Source: Nocardia brasiliensis ATCC 700358 | Lineage (GTDB): Bacteria; Actinomycetota; Actinomycetes; Mycobacteriales; Mycobacteriaceae | Assembly (NCBI RefSeq): GCF_000250675.2 | Contig: NC_018681.1 | Span: 5,766,001-5,830,000 of the forward strand | Direction of reading: 5' to 3' | DNA length: 64,000 nt | In this document: positions 16,425 to 24,694 of the stretch, piece by piece | How positions within the stretch are numbered: position 1 is the stretch's first letter | Layout: the number at the start of each line of letters is the position of its first letter | Made by a program: the position numbers and the translations under genes | The notes under the pieces: generated by a model | What the model was told of the DNA's origin: nothing | The model's database searches: none | Seen by the model: only the letters and a program-made list of their open reading frames with translations

Positions 16425-19400
16425 CCGAGGCCCACGCCCGTTCGCCGAGCTGATCCGGGACCGGGTCGGGCCGGACTTCGTCGAGCGTAAATGGTTGCGG
16501 GACAGCGTGACAGCGGCAGCCGAAGCCAACAGGTACGTCCTGGTGATCGGCGAGCCGGGAGCGGGCAAAACCAGCCTGCTCGCCGGTTTGTCGCACGCCC
16601 GTCCCGACTGGCTCCGCTACTTCATCCGCCAGGACAGCCGAACCCGGTCGGCAGGCGGGGACATCCAGTCGTTTCTGCTGTCCGTCGGCCACCAGCTCGC
16701 CCGCGCGCGGCCGGAGCTGTTCGAACCCGAACGCCTCTCGGTCGTCGTCCGCCAGCACATCGAGACGGTCGCGCACGGCGGTCGAGCGATCGGCATCCGC
16801 ATCGAGGACCTGACCGTCTCGCCGTTCCATCGCACCGCCGTCCTCGAGGTGGAACAGCGGATCAGCAAGGTCTCGGGGACGGTGACCGGTATCGAAATCG
16901 GTTACGCCGCTCTCGAACCCCGGCTGCTGGAGCCGGACAATCTGGCGCATCTGGCATTGCTCGCGCCGGCCGAAGTCCTGCTCGCGACGGACCCGGCCGC
17001 CAGGATCGTGATCCTGCTCGACGCGCTCGACGAACTGGCGGGCGACCAAGCCGCACCGAGCCTTCTGCGCTGGCTCGCCGACGGACCCGAACTGCCACCG
17101 AACATCTGTGTCCTCATGACGTCTCGGCCGCATGCCGGACTCGGTCACCTGCGATCCGCGCGCATCGAACAGCTCGCTGAGATACTCATTGATCCAGGCT
17201 CCCCACAGGTGGCCGACGACCTCGTCGGCTACGCCCGGCGGGTGCTGAGCACCGAACCCATCGCGGCGGCCGCGCGGGCGCAGGGCTATCTGCTCGATCA
17301 ATTCCACCGCGATGTCGCCGACCGCGCCGACGGAAACTTTCTCTATTTGTCCACCTATGCGCGGGCATTGAGCGATGCGCTCGCCGCGGATGCGCCACAG
17401 ACCGCGCGACTACTCGAGGTTGTTGGACTACCGCCCGGCCTGGCGGGTCTGTACTCGTATTTCATCGACACCCTGCGCACCGACCTCACCCGGCTCGGCC
17501 TCCTCGAGATCCGCGACCCCGTCAGCGCCGACGACACGCTGACACCTGCCTGGGAAGGGGTGGTGCAGCCGATTCTCGGCGTGCTCGCGGTGGCCGGAGA
17601 CGCGTTGACCACCGATGAACTCAGCACGCTGGCCGGCGTGCGGGTCTGGCCGAGTTCGGTACGCAACATCCTGGCCCGGCTGCGCTGGTTGCTCGACGTC
17701 CGCGACGATCGAATCACCCTGTATCACAACTCGATCGGCGAATTCCTCACCAGCGAGCCGACCCATCGGCTGCGACCCGAGTACGCGGTCGACGCCCAGG
17801 AGTGGCACGAGCGCATCGTCCGCCACTACCGCGGCCGAGCCGCCTCATGGGCCGCCGTCGACTGGGATAGTGTCGACCGTTACGGGCTCGTCCACCTCGG
17901 CAGGCACATGGCCGGCAGCCGCGCCGCCGTCGCAGCGGAGCTGGCCGACCTCGTCTGCCCCGGGCTGCGTCGCGCCATCCGAGCTTCCCTGGGCAGCGAC
18001 CGCCACTTCCTCGGACTGGTCGAACTCGCCGCAGATCGGGCTCTCGAAAACCCCTCGCTGACAACGGGATTACCGGCGATTCTGTATTTGGGCGTGGTCC
18101 GTCGCCAAGCGCTGCGCTCGGTGCACGAGGTTGCGCCCGGCGTGCTCGGCCTGCTGGCTCGGATGGGGCGCACCGAGGTGGCGATCGAGCATGTGCTCGC
18201 CGTGCCGCCGTCGTATCAGCAGTTCCTGGGCATGCACGAGATCGTGCGGCACGCGCCGCGAGGCGCGAGCGACGCCCGCCTGCGCGACCTGTTGGTGCAG
18301 AGCGCGTTGACGGTACCGGCAAGCGAGATCGGCACGCTGCAACCGGTCCAGTACCCGCTGCGATGGGCCGCGACGGCGATCGCGCCGTACGATCTCGATC
18401 GTGCCCTCGTGCTGTGGGAGCGGGCCCGGCGACCCGACTCCGGCTGGCGCGAGGACCATCCGCCGGACGCGCTGTATCGCGCGGCCGCGGCAACCAGTGA
18501 CGGCCGCGCGGCTCGAGCACTCGTCGCCGCGATCCAGACCGATCGGGCAGGTGACTACCTGGATCTCGCCGCCCGCCCCGGTACCGAGGACGCGCCCGAG
18601 CTGCTTCGGCTGGCCGAGTCGAGTCTGACCGAAGCCACCACGGCGGGCCGTTTGCATTGTCGCGCCAGGCTTTTCCGGGCCTGGCTGCCGCACGCGGCGG
18701 ACCGTGCCGATCGGCATCGTGCGGAGCTGCTCGCGGAAGTCGAGCGGGGCAGCGACGACGCCGGCGCGCTGGGGCGCGGCTTGGTCGACGCCGCCTCCGA
18801 ATTGGCCGACACCGATCGGGCGACGGCTCAGCACCTGCTCCGCCGTCTCTCGACCGTCCCCGTCAACGGACACACCGAAGAGGCATTTCTGCGAGCGGCA
18901 CGCTTGCAGGCGAGATGGGGTGCGGTATTCGAGAGTGGCCGGCTGCTGAACCAACTCTACGAGTGGAACAATTCCGTCTGGTGCCGAGTCGGGCGAGCCT
19001 CGGTGGTGGCCGAGTTCGACACGGCCGACGCGGTGGGAATGATCGAGGACGCACACGCCACGATCCCCGCCCACCGCCCGGACCTGGACGTCATCAGCCG
19101 GATGCACCGGGAAAGCCAATTGCGTAGTGTTGCATTGGGATTTGCCGAGTTCGACCTCGGACGAGCGTCTGCGACAGCCAGAGAGCTGGCGGAAATCACC
19201 TGGTCCCAAATGAATACGGACCGCTACAGCGTCCTCGCGCTGCTCGCGCATCGTCACCTGGACGCCGGCGACACCGAGCAGGCGGCCGCACTGCTACACG
19301 AATGTCTCGATCGTCCCGGCCAGGCCCGCCCGCTGGTCGACGCCCCGAAAACCGTGCCGTTCCGGCTCGCGGACAGCGAGCGGGCCGACGCACCCGGTGC

Positions 19401-20775
19401 GCGGGAATTCGCCCTCGTGTATTCGACCAATCACATGCGCGACTGGGCGACGCTGTGCCGCAACCGCTTCCACCGATCGCCGGGCGACCTGGTCCGCGCG
19501 CTGGCACCCGGACCGACAGCAATCGCAAACCCCTACAGCTGGGCACGCACCACCCGGGTCTTCGCCCAACACCTCGCTCGCCATGATCTGCGGCGCGCGA
19601 TCGCACTGGTCGGCGCGCTGGCCGACGACGGCGAGCGAGTTGTCGGCTTGGCCACGATGTTCCAGTTCGCCGCGAGCGTCGCCGTCGACAACAACGACGA
19701 AACAGCGAACAGCATGTGGGCGCAGTTCCGTACGGCGCTCGCCCGAATGCGGCGCTACGAATGGGTTTTCGACGACCAGCTCGACGCGACTCCCTTCGCC
19801 TACGTGCGGCCGGACCATCGCGCCCGGTTCGACGCCGCCTTCTGGCTCATTCCGTATGAGGCCGATTCCGCCATGGCGTTCCTGTCCCAGAGCGGAGCAC
19901 GATATCTGACCGATGCCTTCGCAATGGTTTTCGGCTACGAGGGTTCGTCGGGGTACATGATCAGTGCGGTGCAGGGCAGCCGGCCGTTCCCGCCTTATCG
20001 GCAGTTGCACGCCGCGATGCTGTCCGAGCCTCCGGGCGAAACCGGATTCGATGAGGTGCCGTGGAGCATCAGCCGCGCCATGGCGTGGGTCCATGAACAC
20101 CTGATCATCTCGAGTACCGGACAGCCGACGGTGTCCGCGCCGATGCCACGCATCCCCGACCCGCTCTACGCCGCGCTGGTGGACCTGCTGTTCCATCCAC
20201 CGGGCAGGGCTCCTTACCGGGACTTCACCGATCGAGTCCGCGAGCTGATGACCGGTGACCGGTTGCCCGCGGTCGCGGGCCTGGTCGCGTTCGCCGTGGG
20301 GCTGCGCCCGGCCGGGGACGCGCTTCTTCGCGACCTCAGCATGGAGGTTCTCGCCGAGGCGCGCCGCCGCGATCGGGCCACCCGCGTCGTCACGCTGCTC
20401 CAGTTCGCGGTCTCGCCGACCTGCGCCGCCCTGGTCGACCCGGTCGAATTGCTCATGGACGCAGCCACACTCGGCCTCGATCCGGATCCGTCGATCTACC
20501 ACGAGGTGATCACCGACCTGTTCCCCGTGCTGCTGCACCGGGCTCCGGAGTTCGCCTGGCGTCAGCTCTATGCCGCCCTCCGCGACAACTGGGCCCTGGC
20601 GATGGCACTGCTCGAGCGCGGCGCCGAACCGCTTCTCGCGGCTCTCGGTTTCGACGTGGTAGGCGTCCTGCATGCCGAAATCCGCCGAGCCGTAGCCTGT
20701 GTCGCCGACGACGGTACGGCGCCGGAACTTGTGGACGGCGTCGATCTCGGGACAGCGACGTACGCCGCACCATGA
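16387..20775 (+). CDS. NACHT/STAND-type NTPase, 1462 aa
   Basis: This large P-loop signalling ATPase starts at TTG with GGGAGG eight bases upstream. Walker A GEPGAGKTS is at residues 55-63 and the NACHT-type Walker B RIVILLDALDEL at 206-217. The sensor region ICVLMTSRP follows, then a winged-helix-like segment (about 390-460: PILGVLAVAGDALTTDELSTL, LYHNSIGEFL). The C-terminal 900 residues are all-helical and repeat-like (many LxxLA..A units), a typical ligand-sensing arm of STAND proteins. No nuclease, TIR or protease is recognisable at the N-terminus, which is only about 50 residues long before the P-loop. The effector may therefore be the co-encoded small protein. STAND NTPases include anti-phage sensors (Avs, bNACHT) but also regulators; a defence role is an inference. 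Confidence 0.85.
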   Translation: MESISEPTAGSGDRGPRPFAELIRDRVGPDFVERKWLRDSVTAAAEANRYVLVIGEPGAGKTSLLAGLSHARPDWLRYFIRQDSRTRSAGGDIQSFLLSVGHQLARARPELFEPERLSVVVRQHIETVAHGGRAIGIRIEDLTVSPFHRTAVLEVEQRISKVSGTVTGIEIGYAALEPRLLEPDNLAHLALLAPAEVLLATDPAARIVILLDALDELAGDQAAPSLLRWLADGPELPPNICVLMTSRPHAGLGHLRSARIEQLAEILIDPGSPQVADDLVGYARRVLSTEPIAAAARAQGYLLDQFHRDVADRADGNFLYLSTYARALSDALAADAPQTARLLEVVGLPPGLAGLYSYFIDTLRTDLTRLGLLEIRDPVSADDTLTPAWEGVVQPILGVLAVAGDALTTDELSTLAGVRVWPSSVRNILARLRWLLDVRDDRITLYHNSIGEFLTSEPTHRLRPEYAVDAQEWHERIVRHYRGRAASWAAVDWDSVDRYGLVHLGRHMAGSRAAVAAELADLVCPGLRRAIRASLGSDRHFLGLVELAADRALENPSLTTGLPAILYLGVVRRQALRSVHEVAPGVLGLLARMGRTEVAIEHVLAVPPSYQQFLGMHEIVRHAPRGASDARLRDLLVQSALTVPASEIGTLQPVQYPLRWAATAIAPYDLDRALVLWERARRPDSGWREDHPPDALYRAAAATSDGRAARALVAAIQTDRAGDYLDLAARPGTEDAPELLRLAESSLTEATTAGRLHCRARLFRAWLPHAADRADRHRAELLAEVERGSDDAGALGRGLVDAASELADTDRATAQHLLRRLSTVPVNGHTEEAFLRAARLQARWGAVFESGRLLNQLYEWNNSVWCRVGRASVVAEFDTADAVGMIEDAHATIPAHRPDLDVISRMHRESQLRSVALGFAEFDLGRASATARELAEITWSQMNTDRYSVLALLAHRHLDAGDTEQAAALLHECLDRPGQARPLVDAPKTVPFRLADSERADAPGAREFALVYSTNHMRDWATLCRNRFHRSPGDLVRALAPGPTAIANPYSWARTTRVFAQHLARHDLRRAIALVGALADDGERVVGLATMFQFAASVAVDNNDETANSMWAQFRTALARMRRYEWVFDDQLDATPFAYVRPDHRARFDAAFWLIPYEADSAMAFLSQSGARYLTDAFAMVFGYEGSSGYMISAVQGSRPFPPYRQLHAAMLSEPPGETGFDEVPWSISRAMAWVHEHLIISSTGQPTVSAPMPRIPDPLYAALVDLLFHPPGRAPYRDFTDRVRELMTGDRLPAVAGLVAFAVGLRPAGDALLRDLSMEVLAEARRRDRATRVVTLLQFAVSPTCAALVDPVELLMDAATLGLDPDPSIYHEVITDLFPVLLHRAPEFAWRQLYAALRDNWALAMALLERGAEPLLAALGFDVVGVLHAEIRRAVACVADDGTAPELVDGVDLGTATYAAP

Positions 20776-20863
20776 CCGGACGCGCGCCGTCCAGCCTGGT
20801 CACCGCCGAATCAGCAGCATTGATCGCGGTTCCGCGGGCGGGCAGGGCACCGGCGACGAGTCG

Positions 20864-21301
20864 CTAGGTTCGACTCAGCCCCTCGCGGAACCACTCCGGC
20901 ATGTCTTGGCCCGAGCGCGGAAACCACCTGTTCTCGGTGCCGAAGTGCTCAGCTGTCGGCGGTGTCGAGAAGGCGGGTAGCTGGTCTCGGTTGTACTCGA
21001 TGGTGAAGCGGTCGGGCGGATCCAGGATGTACTCGAACTCGATCCACGATCCGAGTCCCTGCATATACATTCCTTTCCGCAGTTGCTGAAACTTCCGCCA
21101 GACATCAGGCGGGAAGGACCAGGCTCGGATCGTGCCGTCGGGCATCCGCACTCCGGTGTCGGATTCCGCATGCGTCCCGATCATCTTGGCGCGCACGACA
21201 AGCCGAGTCCAGCCGATCGGCAGGGTGGCGAGCACCTCGCTGGTGATCTCGGTGAGCTTGTCGTGCTGTTCGGTGGGGTCGAGCGTCGGCCAGTTCGGCA
21301 T
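20864..21301 (-). CDS. YezG/DUF600-like immunity-type protein
   Basis: This 145-residue cytosolic protein starts at ATG 21301 with AGGAGG eight bases upstream. The sequence follows the YezG-like pattern of polymorphic-toxin immunity proteins: an N-terminal helix (DKLTEITSEVLATLP), a beta-rich middle (RLVVRAKMIG, SWIEFEYILDPPDRFTIEYN), then acidic/aromatic segments and the C-terminal 'WFPRSGQDMPEWFREGL', comparable to 'FPRD...IPxW' in that family. No toxin gene is visible next to it, so it would be an orphan immunity gene. It is convergent with the NACHT gene, 88 bp away. Confidence 0.55.
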   Translation of the reverse strand: MPNWPTLDPTEQHDKLTEITSEVLATLPIGWTRLVVRAKMIGTHAESDTGVRMPDGTIRAWSFPPDVWRKFQQLRKGMYMQGLGSWIEFEYILDPPDRFTIEYNRDQLPAFSTPPTAEHFGTENRWFPRSGQDMPEWFREGLSRT

Positions 21302-21412
21302 CTGGTCAATCCTCCTGCGGGAATGCGCCGTTGCGAGCGAAGACCAGCCTGCCCGGCCCTGGCGCCGCACGGCAACTCGACGCACTCCGGCCCGCCGCCG
21401 ACGAGAGGTTGT

Positions 21413-22123
21413 CTACGAGTCACGCCTGCGGCGCTTCAGGCACACACTGAAGGTGGCGGCGAAGACGACGGCGGTGCCGATGCCGGTGAGACCGGCGCCC
21501 AGGCCGAAGGACAGTTCGAAAGCTCCGGTGAGGATCACGATCAGGATCAGGACGAGTCCGCAGATCCACGTGGCGAGCGCCGCGAACAGGGCGATGAGCA
21601 AGGCGGTGGCGCGGTCGCCGGCGCGGCGGGAGCGGGCGGCCTGCACGGTGACCTCGGGCAACAGCGTCCAGTCCGCGCCGCGAAACTGCGCCCACACCAA
21701 GCGGATTCGATCCACCTCCGCGTGCAGCAGCGGTTCGCTTCTGGAATCGAGATGGGGCAGCACGTATTTGCGTCCGGCGTGGTCGTAGACGACGGCGATC
21801 TCCCGAGCCACGTCGGCTTGCCCGACCGCCGCCACATTGGCTTCGATCTCGATGAGCTGGATATCGGGCCACGCGAGAACGCGGGTCTGCCACAGCGACC
21901 GGATGGTGAGCTGTCCCCGGTCGGTGATCGTCGCACTGCGCCGGTGCGCCAGGTAGGCGACGGTGATCACGGCACCGATCAAGACGACAGCGCCGAGCAG
22001 GACCACGAGGGGCGCGCCCGTTCTGGACAGTTGCGCCAACCCCGCGGCGAAGCCGACCAGCGCGAGGCCCGGCAGCGCGTAACCCACTGACCCCGCACGG
22101 TATTCGCGGTGAATCGGTTCCAT
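21413..22123 (-). CDS. membrane protein with bacterial PH-like domain
   Basis: This 236-residue protein has two N-terminal membrane helices (ALPGLALVGFAAGLAQL and PLVVLLGAVVLIGAVITVAYL). A beta-rich soluble region (SATITDRGQLTIRSLWQTRVLAWPDIQLIEIE) looks like a bacterial PH/bPH6 domain. Two more helices follow (ALLIALFAALATWICGLVLILIVIL and GAGLTGIGTAVVFAATFSVCL), then a basic tail. Such proteins are common in actinobacteria and of unknown function. It stands alone between the immunity-type gene and bfr. Confidence 0.75.
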   Translation of the reverse strand: MEPIHREYRAGSVGYALPGLALVGFAAGLAQLSRTGAPLVVLLGAVVLIGAVITVAYLAHRRSATITDRGQLTIRSLWQTRVLAWPDIQLIEIEANVAAVGQADVAREIAVVYDHAGRKYVLPHLDSRSEPLLHAEVDRIRLVWAQFRGADWTLLPEVTVQAARSRRAGDRATALLIALFAALATWICGLVLILIVILTGAFELSFGLGAGLTGIGTAVVFAATFSVCLKRRRRDS

Positions 22124-22144
22124 GCGAGCACGCTAAGCGCACCC

Positions 22145-22164
22145 GCTCCGGACCCCTCCGGAGC
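22145..22164. terminator. hairpin between bfr and the PH-domain gene
   Basis: GCTCCGGA (22145-22152) pairs perfectly with TCCGGAGC (22157-22164) across a CCCC loop. It lies between the end of bfr and the start of the next minus-strand gene. It could be a second terminator hairpin or part of the 5' leader of that gene. Confidence 0.45.
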
Positions 22165-22183
22165 CGAAGCCACGACGATGGTG

Positions 22184-22218
22184 GGTGGCCTGCCGGCGCA
22201 ATTGCTCAGCAGGCCACC
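22184..22218 (-). terminator. stem-loop terminator of the bfd-bfr unit
   Basis: GGTGGCCTGC (22184-22193) and GCAGGCCACC (22209-22218) form a perfect 10-bp stem with a 15-base loop, 22 bp past the bfr stop on the minus strand. No T-run follows, as is usual in high-GC genomes. Confidence 0.65.
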
Positions 22219-22239
22219 ACCCTCGACCACCGCCGCCGC

Positions 22240-22722
22240 TCAGTCCCCTTCGGGAATGTCGGTGTAGCGCTGCAGGTACAGCTGCTCGCCGAGCTTTTCC
22301 AGCAGGGCGAGTTCGGTTTCCAGATAGTCGACGTGGTGCTCCTCGTCTTCGAGGATCGCCTCGAAGATGCGGGCGGAGGTCACGTCGCCGCGGGAACGCA
22401 TCAGCTCGATGCCGCCGCGCAACCGCTCGACGGCTTCGAGCTCGATCTGCAGGTCGGCCTTCAGCTGTTCGGGCACGGTCTGGCCGATGCGCAGCGGGTT
22501 CAGCTTCTGATAGTTGGGCAGGCCATCGAGGAAGAGGATGCGGTCGGTGAGGATCTCCGCGTGCTTCATCTCATCGATGGACTCGTAGCGGGTGTGCTTG
22601 GCGAGCTTGGTGAAACCCCAGTTCGCCTGCATTTTCGCGTGCAGGAAGTACTGGTTGATCGCGGTGAGTTCCGCGGTCAGCTGCTCGTTGAGCACATTGA
22701 TGATGTCCTTGTCGCCTTCCAT
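22240..22722 (-). CDS. bfr: bacterioferritin
   Basis: This 160-residue haem-containing ferritin subunit would form a 24-mer that oxidises Fe(II) and stores the ferric mineral. Using ATG 22722, the family residues fall exactly on standard numbering: ferroxidase ligands Glu18, Glu51, His54, Glu94, Glu127 and His130, and haem ligand Met52. This confirms the start over the upstream GTG at 22740. It follows bfd on the same strand with a 59-bp gap, downstream of two tandem iron boxes, so expression should respond to iron through an IdeR/DmdR regulator. Confidence 0.97.
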   Translation of the reverse strand: MEGDKDIINVLNEQLTAELTAINQYFLHAKMQANWGFTKLAKHTRYESIDEMKHAEILTDRILFLDGLPNYQKLNPLRIGQTVPEQLKADLQIELEAVERLRGGIELMRSRGDVTSARIFEAILEDEEHHVDYLETELALLEKLGEQLYLQRYTDIPEGD

Positions 22723-22781
22723 GGCCACGGATGGTGTCACACGTCACACCGGGGCTTTCCAGGAAGGATTGCCTATCTCGC

Positions 22782-22973
22782 TCAGGCGGCGGGCGCCTCG
22801 GGCCGGACCGCCGTCCGAGCCTGTCCGATCGCGTCGACGAGCCTGCGGGTGCAGCTGCCACAGCCGGGCTTCCAGCCGCAGACCGCCTTGACCTGCTTCA
22901 CCGTCGCGGCGCCGGCGGCGACGCAACTGTGCACGTCCGCCTCGGAGACGGCATTGCAGATACAGACGTACAC
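22782..22973 (-). CDS. bfd: bacterioferritin-associated ferredoxin (BFD-like [2Fe-2S])
   Basis: This 63-residue protein has the four-cysteine BFD pattern: C-x-C at MYVCICNAV and C-x4-C-x2-C in VCGWKPGCGSC. BFD proteins bind a [2Fe-2S] cluster, dock on bacterioferritin and pass electrons to the haem to release stored iron. It lies directly upstream of bfr on the same strand, and its promoter carries two abutting iron boxes. Confidence 0.93.
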   Translation of the reverse strand: MYVCICNAVSEADVHSCVAAGAATVKQVKAVCGWKPGCGSCTRRLVDAIGQARTAVRPEAPAA

Positions 22974-23003
22974 AATCGACCCTCGTAGGTAGGCTTTCGG
23001 TTA

Positions 23004-23041
23004 GTAAGCGAGGCTAACCTAACTAGGTAAGCCTCACCTAA
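23004..23041 (-). promoter_or_regulatory. two tandem iron boxes (IdeR/DmdR sites)
   Basis: 23004-23022 and 23023-23041 each match 15 of 19 positions of the IdeR consensus TTAGGTTAGGCTAACCTAA, and they abut exactly with a 19-base period. They lie 31-68 bp upstream of the bfd start. Tandem iron boxes precede the iron-activated bfrB gene of mycobacteria, so iron-dependent activation is plausible here too. Confidence 0.85.
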
Positions 23042-23093
23042 TTGGTAGCACCTTTTGTCCGCAAGATCCAGTTACCGATCCATCCTGTGACGT

Positions 23094-24545
23094 TCAGGGC
23101 ACCAGGTGCCGGACGAGACCGGCGGCTTCCGCGGCGAGCCCGGGCGGGTTCGTGGCGATGAACATCGCGTCGGCGGCCAGGTTGCCCAGGACGTGCCAGG
23201 TCGGGTCGGGACGGCCCGCGACGAGCAGACGGCGGGTGCCGGATTCAGTGCGCACTCCCCCGGCGGCCGCGGATTCGGCTGCGCCGCACGCCAGCAGCGC
23301 GCTGATCAGCGGCTCGGTCTCGGTAGGCGTGGTGTAGGCGGGCGGGTTGACCGCGTTGAAGACCGAATCCGCGTGCCATTCGGTGCCGTCGTGCACGGTG
23401 AAACCGCCGCCGGGGCGCGCCTCGATCTTGCGGACTCCGGCGCGAAGCCGCAACTGTCCCGAATCCAGCAGCCGCAGCACGATTTTCGCATTGTGCGGCA
23501 CCATCGGTGAACTCAGACTGCTGATCGTGCGAAAGTGTTCGGCGCGCAGCATGGTTCGATCCGATTCCGGCAACAGCGGCCAGACGATCGGGCCGAGCAC
23601 CCGGATCGCCATGGTGAGCAGGCGACGGCCCTGATGCGGGTCCTCCAGTTCGGTCAGCTGCCTGCGCAACCGGACCACCGGGTCCTCGGTGGCGCGGAGC
23701 TGCGTGGCGAACGAGTCGAAATCCTGTCCCAGCTCGGCGAGTTCGGCGCGCATGAGCTCGACCAGTTGCGGCAGCCGAACCACACCGGCGGCGGCCAGTC
23801 GCTGCCCGTTGGCCGCGGTCAGGTGTTTCGGCGCGAGCGGAAGGGGTCGCTGTTGCACGAACGGCAGGACGCCGCTGCGCGACAGCAGGCTGATCGGTCC
23901 GGTGTGGCCGTTCGCGGTGAGCGCCACGGCGGTATCGACCGCCGTCAAACCGCTACCGATCACCGCGACGTGCACCTCGTGCGGTACCTCGGTGATCGTG
24001 TCGCCCAACGGGTATGGCTCGTTGACGTAGCCCGGCGCACCGGTCAGCCCGTAATGGTCACGGGGACGGCCACTTCCGACGCTGAGCACCGCACGATCCA
24101 CCGGATGGTCACCGATCGCGGTGTGCAGGAATGCTTTGCCGCCCGCCGCACGGGAGAAGCCGACGACGCGTGCGTTCACCACGCTGACCCGCCAGCCCCC
24201 GCGCCGCAGGCGGTCGATCGCGTTCCGGGCGGTCTGCTCCAGATACTCGCCGTACATGCCGCGCGGTACCAGCGGCTGCCCGAGGCCCTCATCGAAGTAG
24301 CGGGCGGCCTCGGGCCGTCTCTGCAGCCATCGCTCATAGTGCGCGCGGTCGGTGGCACGCACCGACATCAGCGCCGGCGGCGCGTTCACCCGGACGGCGT
24401 CGATGTCCGGCTGGTAGGGCCGCCCGCGCCAGACCGCGGTCGAGCCGTCGAACACCGTGATGCTGCCTGCCGTGCCCTTGACGGCCGCGAGCGCGTCGAG
24501 CAGCGCGACCGCCGCCGCGCCCGCGCCGATGATGCCGAGATCCAT
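23094..24545 (-). CDS. FAD/NAD(P)-binding oxidoreductase (NAD_binding_9 type)
   Basis: This 483-residue flavoprotein-like protein has two dinucleotide-binding motifs: LGIIGAGAAAVALLDAL at the N-terminus (FAD) and VAVIGSGLTAVDTAVAL near residue 200 (NAD(P)). The YQPDIDAVRVNAPPALMS and SGRPRDHYG segments are as in the HcaD-unlike 'FAD-NAD(P)-binding' family (Pfam NAD_binding_9). The reaction is unknown. It is divergent from the LuxR-type gene at 24695, and an almost perfect inverted repeat lies between them, so it is a probable target of that regulator. Iron-related function is possible because bfd-bfr lies downstream, but that is only proximity. Confidence 0.8.
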   Translation of the reverse strand: MDLGIIGAGAAAVALLDALAAVKGTAGSITVFDGSTAVWRGRPYQPDIDAVRVNAPPALMSVRATDRAHYERWLQRRPEAARYFDEGLGQPLVPRGMYGEYLEQTARNAIDRLRRGGWRVSVVNARVVGFSRAAGGKAFLHTAIGDHPVDRAVLSVGSGRPRDHYGLTGAPGYVNEPYPLGDTITEVPHEVHVAVIGSGLTAVDTAVALTANGHTGPISLLSRSGVLPFVQQRPLPLAPKHLTAANGQRLAAAGVVRLPQLVELMRAELAELGQDFDSFATQLRATEDPVVRLRRQLTELEDPHQGRRLLTMAIRVLGPIVWPLLPESDRTMLRAEHFRTISSLSSPMVPHNAKIVLRLLDSGQLRLRAGVRKIEARPGGGFTVHDGTEWHADSVFNAVNPPAYTTPTETEPLISALLACGAAESAAAGGVRTESGTRRLLVAGRPDPTWHVLGNLAADAMFIATNPPGLAAEAAGLVRHLVP

Positions 24546-24604
24546 GCTGTTTCCTTCCGATCACTGGGACCGGACCAGCCTCACCCGGACACGGTCATCG
24601 CGGA

Positions 24605-24660
24605 CATCCCTCGTTTGCGGGGTTCCTGTTGCAACGTCACACCCCCGCAAATGAGGGATG
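24605..24660. promoter_or_regulatory. inverted repeat between FAD gene and luxR-type gene
   Basis: CATCCCTCGTTTGCGGGG (24605-24622) and CCCCGCAAATGAGGGATG (24643-24660) are inverted copies with one mismatch, 20 bases apart. They lie between the divergent starts at 24545 and 24695. This is a likely operator for the LuxR-family protein, or a hairpin in its 5' leader. Confidence 0.7.
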
Positions 24661-24694
24661 GCGGCCGCGACGGCGACGCGGCATGGTTGCGTGC

